Source: Pseudomonadota bacterium
GTDB taxonomy: Bacteria; Pseudomonadota; Gammaproteobacteria; Burkholderiales; Ferrovaceae
NCBI GenBank assembly: GCA_021828575.1
Contig: JAJZEL010000030.1
Location: 1-12,798 of the forward strand
DNA length: 12,798 bases
Direction of reading: 5' to 3'
Both the position numbers and the translations under genes were made by a program. The notes below the pieces were generated by a model, which made no database searches, was not told where the DNA came from, and saw only the letters and a program-made list of their open reading frames with translations. This document shows, one piece after another, positions 7,598 through 12,798 of the stretch. Positions within the stretch are counted from its first letter, which is position 1. Each line of letters opens with the position of its first letter.

Positions 7598-8737
7598 ATG
7601 ATTCCGCTGCGCTGGGACCTTTTTTGTCGGGTCATTGACAATTATGGGGATGCGGGAGTGGTCTGGCGGCTGGCTCGTCAGTTGCGTGCGGATTTCGGGG
7701 TGACACCCCGTCTGTTCATCGATGACCTTTCCACACTGGCCCGTATGGTGCCAGGATGCGACCCCGTGCTCGACTATCAGGAGGTGGCCGGCGTCCTGAT
7801 CCGGCGCTGGGGGCATCCGTTTGTTGTGGATGCCATATCACCAGTGGTACTGGAAGCTTTTGGCTGCGAGGCTCCCCAGTCCTACGTGGATGCCATGGTC
7901 AATAGCACGGATCCCGTGGCCTGGATCAACCTTGAATACCTCAGCGCAGAAGATTGGGTGACTGGGTGTCATAGACTGCCTTCTCCCCATGCATCCTATC
8001 CGTTGGTGCGCCATTTCTTTTTCCCTGGGTTTTTTCCTGGAACAGGTGGCCTGATCCGTGAAACAGGGCTGCTTGAAAGACGACAGATTTTCCAGGGCTC
8101 GGTTCAGGCGCAAGCGCAATTTTGGCGATCGTTGAACTTGCCACCCCCCATTGCAGGCGAATGGGCAGTCTCGCTTTTTGGTTATGACACGGTACAACTG
8201 CATGACTTGTTGAATGCCTGGATTTCAGGCTCCCGTCCGGTGCGTTGCCTGTTACCCGAGAATACGCCCCTGGCCGCACGGGCTGCCGTGCATCTTCAGG
8301 CGCCGTCCGGCGCCCGCAAGGCGATGAAAGGCGCGCTGACGTGTTACTGGGTCCCTTTTTCCAGCCAGGAACGGTACGATGAGACCCTTTGGGCCTGTGA
8401 TTTCAATTTCGTTCGGGGCGAGGATTCCTTCGTGCGAGCCCAGTGGGCAGCACGTCCTCTGGCCTGGCACATCTATCCGCAGTCAGGGCAGGCTCATCTG
8501 ATCAAAATGGAAGCATTTTTGACCGCTTATTGCCAAGGGTTGCCTGAAGGGGTGGAAGACATCTTGCGCAGATTCTTCATGGCCTGGAATGGTGATGGCA
8601 GTGCACAGCATGCTTGGCATGCCCTGGAAAGCCGTCTGGATGGGCTTCAAACCCATGCGCAGCATTGGGCAGAAAAGCTGGCGGGGCAGGTGGATCTGGC
8701 TCACCAGCTTGCGAGTTTTGTGGACAGATTGCTATAA
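7598..8737 (+). CDS. earP: EF-P arginine rhamnosyltransferase EarP
   Basis: 379 residues, the normal EarP size. EarP is a GT-B fold glycosyltransferase that moves rhamnose from dTDP-beta-L-rhamnose to Arg32 of elongation factor P, activating it. The start WDLFCRVIDNYGDAGVVWRLARQL holds Asp14 and Asp18, matching the conserved aspartates described as catalytic in characterised EarPs. The C-terminal nucleotide-sugar motif RGEDSFVRAQWA lies at 273-284, with Glu275 in the expected place. efp follows 51 bases downstream, the canonical arrangement. AGGA at 7583-7586 precedes the ATG. Residues 182-184 are Pro-Pro-Pro, a ribosome-stalling motif of the kind that EF-P relieves. The TAA stop lies inside the efp -10 box. 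Confidence 0.96.
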   Translation: MIPLRWDLFCRVIDNYGDAGVVWRLARQLRADFGVTPRLFIDDLSTLARMVPGCDPVLDYQEVAGVLIRRWGHPFVVDAISPVVLEAFGCEAPQSYVDAMVNSTDPVAWINLEYLSAEDWVTGCHRLPSPHASYPLVRHFFFPGFFPGTGGLIRETGLLERRQIFQGSVQAQAQFWRSLNLPPPIAGEWAVSLFGYDTVQLHDLLNAWISGSRPVRCLLPENTPLAARAAVHLQAPSGARKAMKGALTCYWVPFSSQERYDETLWACDFNFVRGEDSFVRAQWAARPLAWHIYPQSGQAHLIKMEAFLTAYCQGLPEGVEDILRRFFMAWNGDGSAQHAWHALESRLDGLQTHAQHWAEKLAGQVDLAHQLASFVDRLL

Positions 8738-8738
8738 T
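8709..8738 (+). promoter_or_regulatory. Predicted sigma-70 promoter of efp
   Basis: TTGCGA at 8709-8714 and a perfect TATAAT at 8733-8738 are separated by 18 bases. The -10 box contains the earP stop codon TAA (8735-8737). Transcription would start near 8745, leaving a leader of about 45 bases with AGGATGA at 8774-8780 as the efp ribosome site. This would let efp be made at a higher level than earP. Confidence 0.7.
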
Positions 8739-8788
8739 GGAATGTTAGGTCAGGCGTTTGATTTCGAACAGATCAGGATGACACGGCA

Positions 8789-9349
8789 ATGAAACAGGCA
8801 CAGGAACTTCGCTCCGGTAACGTGATCATGGTGGGCAAAGACCCCATGGTGATTCAGAAGACGGAATACAACAAGGGGGGGCGAAGCGCGGCAGTGGTCA
8901 AGATGAAGCTCAAGAACCTCCTTACGGGTGCAGCCAGTGAAGTGGTTTACAAGGCGGACGACAAGCTGGACCAGGTCATTCTGGAACGGAAGGAAGTGAC
9001 GTATTCCTATTTTGCTGATCCCTCATACGTTTTCATGGACACTGAATACAATCAGTACGACATGGATCGTGACAGTCTGGGTGAGGCCTTCAATTATCTT
9101 GAAGATGGCATGCCTGGCGAGATTACTCTTTATGATGGGCGTCCCATCTCTGTCGAATTACCCAGTTCTCTCGTCCGGGAAATTGCTTATACAGAGCCTG
9201 CCGTTCGGGGTGACACTTCCGGCAAGGTGCTCAAGCCGGCCACCCTCAAAAATGGTTTCCAGATATCGGTGCCCCTTTTCTGTGAAGTGGGCGACCGCAT
9301 CGAGATTGACACCACCACCGGCGAATACCGTCGTCGGGTCAACGGCTAA
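8789..9349 (+). CDS. efp: Elongation factor P (arginine-32 type)
   Basis: 186 residues, full family length. EF-P binds ribosomes stalled at polyproline stretches, between the P and E sites, and speeds peptide-bond formation. Three beta-barrel domains are expected at about 1-64, 66-128 and 130-186. The loop tip reads NKGGRSAAVVK with Arg32 in the place of the lysine modified by EpmA in E. coli, marking this as a substrate of the EarP encoded upstream. The C-terminal signature LKPATLKNGFQISVPLF, GDRIEIDTTTGEY is intact. AGGATGA at 8774-8780 is the ribosome site. Seven G bases (8875-8881) lie directly before the CGA codon for Arg32. The hydrolase gene begins 8 bases downstream. Confidence 0.98.
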   Translation: MKQAQELRSGNVIMVGKDPMVIQKTEYNKGGRSAAVVKMKLKNLLTGAASEVVYKADDKLDQVILERKEVTYSYFADPSYVFMDTEYNQYDMDRDSLGEAFNYLEDGMPGEITLYDGRPISVELPSSLVREIAYTEPAVRGDTSGKVLKPATLKNGFQISVPLFCEVGDRIEIDTTTGEYRRRVNG

Positions 9350-9357
9350 CGCTTTTC

Positions 9358-10464
9358 ATGTCCCGGTACCAGAGCACTCGGCAAAATTCCGGGCGCCTGG
9401 TCTGGGTGGAACATGCGTCGCGTCGCTTGCGCGACAATCCCCTGGGAGACGCCCACGAGCGAGTGTTTCCCGTGTGGTTGCCGCCACAGTATGACCAACC
9501 CTTATCTGGTAATCGCCGGTTTCCCGTTTTCTACCACTTGGCAGGTTATCTTGGAAGCGGGCTTGCGCAGGCCAACTGGCGCCCTTTCGAAGAAAACGTG
9601 TGGATGCGCATCGCGCGCATGGTCCACGCACGGGCCATGGGCCCCGTGATTGTGGTTTTTCCGGATTGTTACACCGCCTTGGGGGGTAACCAGTACATCA
9701 ACTCTTCTGCCCTGGGTCTTTATGGAGACTATCTGGCTCGGGAAATTGTCCCATTCGTGGACAAAGAATTTCGCACGATGGGCAATCGTGAGTGTCGCGC
9801 GGTGTTCGGAAAGTCTTCAGGAGGATACGGAGCCCTGATGCAGGCCATGTTGTACCCTGAAGTTTGGGGGGGGGTGGCTAACCATTCCGGAGACGCTTAT
9901 TTCGATTTTGTGTACCGGAGTGACTGGCCTAATACGCTCGATGTTCTGGCGCGCCACAAGCCAAAACCTCCGGTGTCAGGACCGGTGCGTCCCGGAAAAT
10001 GGCATCCTGGGCTTGCCCGTGGGCTTGACGACGGACGGGTGAAAATCTTTCTGGAGCATATGAAAAAATGCTCACGTCCTTCTGGTCAGGACACTCACGC
10101 CCTGATGAATCTTTGCATGGCAGCCACGTACGATCCCGACCCCAGAGCACCCAATGGTTTTCGGCTCCCGTTTCACCTGGACAGTGGCGAGTTGCTCGAG
10201 AAACGCTGGAACCGCTGGTTACGGCATGATCCCATTCATCGGGTAGCGCTGCACGTGCCTGCCCTCAAATCGCTCAAGGCACTGTTTCTGGACTGCGGGT
10301 GGCGTGACCAGTATCACCTGCATTATGGGTCGCGCATACTTTCCCGCATGCTACACACCCTGAAAGTACCCCACCGTTACGAAGAATTTGACGGTACCCA
10401 TTCAGGTATCGATGAACGTCTGGAACACAGCCTGCCCTTTATTTTCAGGGCATTGAAAAGCTGA
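9358..10464 (+). CDS. Putative esterase of the EstD / S-formylglutathione hydrolase-like superfamily
   Basis: 368 residues with an alpha/beta-hydrolase of the esterase D type (enterochelin esterase and S-formylglutathione hydrolase relatives). The nucleophile elbow FGKSSGGYGAL places the catalytic Ser at 153, the acid is probably Asp312 or Asp317 in LDCGWRDQYHLHYGSR, and His348 sits in FDGTHSGIDERL, so the triad looks complete. FYHLAGYLGSG near residue 58 would form the oxyanion region. No signal peptide is seen, so it is probably cytosolic; the substrate is unknown. The ATG is 8 bases after the efp stop with little ribosome-site signal, suggesting translational coupling. A run of nine G bases (9866-9874) lies in codons 170-173. 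Its 3' end overlaps the convergent dadA-like gene by 20 bases. Confidence 0.85.
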   Translation: MSRYQSTRQNSGRLVWVEHASRRLRDNPLGDAHERVFPVWLPPQYDQPLSGNRRFPVFYHLAGYLGSGLAQANWRPFEENVWMRIARMVHARAMGPVIVVFPDCYTALGGNQYINSSALGLYGDYLAREIVPFVDKEFRTMGNRECRAVFGKSSGGYGALMQAMLYPEVWGGVANHSGDAYFDFVYRSDWPNTLDVLARHKPKPPVSGPVRPGKWHPGLARGLDDGRVKIFLEHMKKCSRPSGQDTHALMNLCMAATYDPDPRAPNGFRLPFHLDSGELLEKRWNRWLRHDPIHRVALHVPALKSLKALFLDCGWRDQYHLHYGSRILSRMLHTLKVPHRYEEFDGTHSGIDERLEHSLPFIFRALKS

Positions 10465-11692
10465 AGTCCAGTCCGGTGGGTTCGCCAGACACAAGCAGTG
10501 CCAACGCTTTTCCGCTGCCACAACCCAGTGTCCATCCCAGGCTGCCATGCCCGGTGTTGAGGAACAGATTGCGGTACTGCCATCGACCAATCAGTGGGCA
10601 CCCTGATGGGGTGGCAGGACGCAGGCCTGTCCAGTATTCGGGGTGAGCATAATCGGCAGCTTCAGGAAATAGAATGCGCGCCCGTTCCGTCAGCGCGTTG
10701 CAACGCACAGCCGAAAGCGTCATGTCGTAACCGTTCAACTCGGCTGTACCGGCCACGCGCAGCTTGCTTTCCAGAAGTGTGAAGACCATCTTGCTGGCAT
10801 CGTCAGTGATGCTGATGACAGGTACATGTTCCTGTTTTAGCACGGACATGGTGGCCGAGTATCCCTTGACTGGGTAGATGGGCAGGCGTAGGCCCAGATG
10901 CTTTAGGAAAGGTCCACTGTGACTGCCCAAGGCCACCACGACGGCATCTGCATCCAGTGGGAGCGGTTGACCTGACAGGCGTACGGCGCAAACTCTGTTT
11001 CCTTCAGTGATCAATGATTCGGCCACTTGCTCAAAAAGAAACCGGATCCCCGCCCGTTCGCAATGTTGGGCCAGGCTCTGCGTCCAGATATGGGCATTGC
11101 CTGTGCAATCACCCGGTGTGTAGGTGCCACCTACCCAGTGCGTAGATGAATATTGCAGGGCCGGTTCCAGTGCCATGGCTTCCTGCAGGGTGACGCGCCG
11201 TCTTTCATAGCCCAGTTGGGTGATGCGCACTGAAGTCCTGCAGGCATCTTCCCATTCCTTTGGGTCATCGTAAAGGTGCAGGATGCCCTGACGGATTTCC
11301 TCGTGAGGCAGGGGCAGGGTGGCCTGCAGTTCATCTTGAGCCTGCCGGCTGTACAGGCCCAGATTCAATAATCGTCTGAGATTATGGCGCTGCCGGGAGG
11401 GGCGGCATTCACTGAGAAAAGAAAGTGCCCAGCGCCACTGGGCCGGATCTGCCCGTAACCGGAACAGCATGGGTGCATTTTCCTGGGTCATCCACCAGAG
11501 GAGACGCGGCAAGGTGTCAGGGCTGGCCCAGGGTTCCACATGACCCGTGGAACGTTGCCCACCGTTGGCCAGGCTGGTTTCCATGGCAGGGGCGGGTTGG
11601 CGATCCACCACCACTACCTCGTGCCCGGCGCGGTGCAGGTACCAGGCACTGCTGACTCCCAGGATGCCTGCTCCGAGAACGACCACGCGCAT
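10445..11692 (-). CDS. dadA: DadA-like D-amino acid dehydrogenase (FAD-dependent)
   Basis: 415 residues of the DAO-type FAD oxidoreductase family, near the 432 of E. coli DadA. The N-terminus MRVVVLGAGILGVSSAWYL is the dinucleotide-binding fold, with GAGILG at 7-12 and the acidic Asp30 ending the second strand. ETSLANGGQ at 38-46 and the C-terminal TGLRPATPSGCPLIGR and TGHGSLGWTLGCGSGKALAL match DadA. The enzyme oxidatively deaminates D-amino acids to 2-oxo acids and passes electrons to the respiratory chain at the inner membrane. An earlier ATG lies 12 codons upstream at 11728, but ATG 11692 has AAGGA at the right spacing and places the Rossmann fold at the N-terminus. No alanine racemase or Lrp gene is adjacent, so the exact substrate is unproven. 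Confidence 0.88.
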   Translation of the reverse strand: MRVVVLGAGILGVSSAWYLHRAGHEVVVVDRQPAPAMETSLANGGQRSTGHVEPWASPDTLPRLLWWMTQENAPMLFRLRADPAQWRWALSFLSECRPSRQRHNLRRLLNLGLYSRQAQDELQATLPLPHEEIRQGILHLYDDPKEWEDACRTSVRITQLGYERRRVTLQEAMALEPALQYSSTHWVGGTYTPGDCTGNAHIWTQSLAQHCERAGIRFLFEQVAESLITEGNRVCAVRLSGQPLPLDADAVVVALGSHSGPFLKHLGLRLPIYPVKGYSATMSVLKQEHVPVISITDDASKMVFTLLESKLRVAGTAELNGYDMTLSAVRCNALTERARILFPEAADYAHPEYWTGLRPATPSGCPLIGRWQYRNLFLNTGHGSLGWTLGCGSGKALALLVSGEPTGLDFSFSMP

Positions 11693-11726
11693 GTCTTGCT
11701 TCCTTTCCTGAACCTGACAAACCGGC

Positions 11727-11744
11727 AAATGCCAGCTGGCATTT
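11727..11744. promoter_or_regulatory. Perfect 18-bp palindrome, candidate operator between dadA and ppa
   Basis: AAATGCCAGCTGGCATTT is an uninterrupted perfect palindrome in the 89-base gap between the divergent dadA-like gene and ppa. It lies just upstream of the ppa -10 box, covering roughly -33 to -16 of that promoter. It would overlap the start region of a dadA transcript using the opposed -10 box. Position and symmetry suit a dimeric repressor or activator. The regulator is not encoded in the window. Confidence 0.55.
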
Positions 11745-11745
11745 T

Positions 11746-11751
11746 AGTATA
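11746..11751 (-). promoter_or_regulatory. Possible -10 box of dadA promoter
   Basis: Read on the minus strand, these bases are TATACT, a good -10 hexamer 54 bases before the dadA start codon. No strong -35 is visible at the expected distance (the region around 11767-11774 offers TTGCTC or CTTGCT at short spacing). It overlaps the ppa -10 on the opposite strand, so the two promoters would compete. Confidence 0.35.
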
Positions 11752-11753
11752 AT
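11748..11753 (+). promoter_or_regulatory. Predicted -10 box of ppa promoter
   Basis: A perfect TATAAT lies 28 bases before the ppa start codon. The -35 region is poor (GCAAAT at a 17-base spacing) and is partly occupied by the 18-bp palindrome, so the promoter may depend on an activator or be controlled by a repressor. The leader would be about 20 bases with AAGGA at 11771-11775. Confidence 0.6.
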
Positions 11754-11781
11754 GACACCCTCCATTGAGCAAGGACATGTG

Positions 11782-12321
11782 ATGAATCTGGAAAAAGTAT
11801 CCGCCGGACGTGCGGTGCCTGATGACGTCAACGTCATCATCGAAATTCCCATGAATGGCGACCCCATCAAGTACGAAGTGGACAAAGAGTCAGGGGCCAT
11901 GTTTGTGGATCGTTTCATGGCCACGGCCATGCATTACCCCTGCAATTACGGCTACATTCCAAACACCCTGTCGGCTGACGGAGATCCAGTGGACGTGCTT
12001 GTACTGACTCCTATTCCCCTGATTACAGGAGTAGTGGTCAGATGCCGCCCGATCGGCGTGTTGATGATGACCGATGAAGCTGGTCAGGATGTCAAGCTCC
12101 TGGCTGTTCCTGTGGATAAGCTCTGCCCTATCTATAAATCTATCCAGACGCCCCAGGACCTTCCGTCATTGACTCTGGAGCAGATCGTTCTTTTCTTTGA
12201 GCACTACAAGGATCTGGAGCCCGGCAAGTGGGTCAAGATTGATGGCTGGAAGGGACCTGATGAAGCTCGCCACGAAATCCTGGCAGCAGTGGCCAACTTT
12301 GGTCAGCGGAAGCCAGACTGA
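11782..12321 (+). CDS. ppa: Inorganic pyrophosphatase, family I
   Basis: 179 residues, near the 176 of E. coli Ppa. This cytosolic, Mg-dependent hexameric enzyme hydrolyses pyrophosphate to phosphate, pulling nucleic-acid, protein and lipid synthesis forward. Active-site residues align with E. coli at +1: Glu21, Lys30, Glu32, Arg44, Tyr52, Tyr56, Asp66, Asp68, Asp71, Asp98, Asp103, Lys105, Tyr142 and Lys143. The signature DGDPVDVLV is at 66-74. An in-frame ATG at 11752 overlaps the -10 box; ATG 11782, with AAGGA six bases upstream, matches the family N-terminus (MNLEKVSAGR). Its stop is separated by one base from the stop of the convergent bioC. Confidence 0.97.
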   Translation: MNLEKVSAGRAVPDDVNVIIEIPMNGDPIKYEVDKESGAMFVDRFMATAMHYPCNYGYIPNTLSADGDPVDVLVLTPIPLITGVVVRCRPIGVLMMTDEAGQDVKLLAVPVDKLCPIYKSIQTPQDLPSLTLEQIVLFFEHYKDLEPGKWVKIDGWKGPDEARHEILAAVANFGQRKPD

Positions 12322-12322
12322 A

Positions 12323-12798
12323 TCATTGCGAGAGAATGTCTATGATGGGCCGACCTCCGGAAGTGGTCCGGGGGAGCGGTTTCCAGGCATGGCCATAAAT
12401 GACCTCGAATGTGGCAGGCAGCCGGTTATCGGCCCTCACGCGCTCATGCTGGGCCAGGATACGCTCCAGCACTTTTCGTCCCCGAAGTCCTTTTCCCCCC
12501 GGTCGTGCCATGCCAGACAGTCCCGTGTTTCTGAGGTCGGTCAGCAGTGTTTTGGTATCCGGGTAAGTCAACAGCAGGTCTTCCCGTTCCATGACAGGGT
12601 CGGCAAGTCCGGCATGCATCAGTGCATCACCCAGGTCATGCATGTCCATGAACGCGGAATGTTCAGGCAATCGCCCTGTGTTTTCAGGCAGGGCGGCACG
12701 TCGGAATTCATGGAGGGTATCCGGGCCCAACGCCGTAAACAGGAAAACACCGCCAGCGTTTAGTACGCGACGCACTTCCCTGAAAATCTTGTCTGGTG
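12323..12798 (-). CDS. bioC: Malonyl-[ACP] O-methyltransferase BioC, C-terminal part (5' end outside window)
   Basis: About 158 codons read leftward from the window edge without interruption to a TGA at 12325-12323. REVRRVLNAGGVFLFTALGPDTLHEFR near the edge, FMDMHDLGDALMHAGLADPVM in the middle and LPATFEVIYGHAWKP near the end are the C-terminal half of BioC. BioC methylates malonyl-ACP with S-adenosylmethionine so that the fatty-acid cycle can build the pimeloyl moiety of biotin. The SAM-binding N-terminal half is off the window, so integrity and start cannot be judged, nor whether other bio genes lie upstream. It converges on ppa with a single base between the stops. Confidence 0.9.
   Translation of the reverse strand, partial: PDKIFREVRRVLNAGGVFLFTALGPDTLHEFRRAALPENTGRLPEHSAFMDMHDLGDALMHAGLADPVMEREDLLLTYPDTKTLLTDLRNTGLSGMARPGGKGLRGRKVLERILAQHERVRADNRLPATFEVIYGHAWKPLPRTTSGGRPIIDILSQ

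Noticed and set aside
7049..7816. 255-codon open frame antisense across the porin, HbpS-like and earP genes
   Set aside because: It spans three well-supported sense genes and its translation has no family resemblance.
11752..11781. Earlier ATG for ppa
   Set aside because: It overlaps the -10 box and adds ten residues not found in the family; ATG 11782 has a proper ribosome site.
12354..12374. 8-bp stem with 5-base loop (CCTCCGGA / TCCGGGGG), 32 bases after the ppa stop, as a terminator
   Set aside because: No T run follows on either strand, and the sequence is within the conserved end of bioC.
1..12798. CRISPR array, tRNA or rRNA genes, insertion sequences, prophage or toxin-antitoxin genes
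   Set aside because: No repeat-spacer pattern, cloverleaf, transposase motif or small toxin-like gene pair was seen; nearly all bases belong to recognised gene families.

Overview
The window looks like a compact, ordinary chromosomal segment of a Gram-negative proteobacterium, most likely a betaproteobacterium. Three things point there: an EarP/arginine-32 type elongation factor P pair, a PP0621-type zinc-ribbon gene directly before ampD, and a BioC with the GPDTL form of its C-terminal half. No species can be named from the sequence alone. I saw no rRNA, tRNA, CRISPR array, transposase or att-like repeat. No stretch above about 80 bases lacks a gene.

Layout. The left edge holds the last 32 codons of dgkA (+). 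Its end overlaps, tail to tail, a minus-strand EamA/DMT exporter. A rightward run of genes then fills about 1053-10464: PP0621 zinc-ribbon protein, ampD (peptidoglycan recycling amidase), pntA and pntB (proton-translocating transhydrogenase), an unnamed outer-membrane beta-barrel-like protein, an OprB-type porin, a GlcG/HbpS-family protein, earP, efp and an EstD-type alpha/beta-hydrolase. On the right, a minus-strand DadA-like D-amino acid dehydrogenase converges on the hydrolase. Divergent from dadA is ppa (inorganic pyrophosphatase), which converges on the minus-strand 3' half of bioC at the right edge.

How the genes fit together. PntAB exchanges NADH and NADPH against the proton gradient. 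The barrel protein, porin and HbpS-like gene are packed 3-13 bases apart, suggesting one transcript. EarP rhamnosylates Arg32 of the EF-P encoded just downstream; efp also has its own good promoter, whose -10 box contains the earP stop codon. The dadA-ppa intergenic region holds a perfect 18-bp palindrome beside overlapping divergent -10 boxes, the clearest regulatory signal here.

I found no convincing new multi-gene system. The points most worth checking are the dadA/ppa palindrome, the Pro-Pro-Pro motif in EarP (possible feedback through EF-P), a G9 tract in the hydrolase, the envelope cassette, and three convergent gene pairs that overlap or abut without visible terminators.
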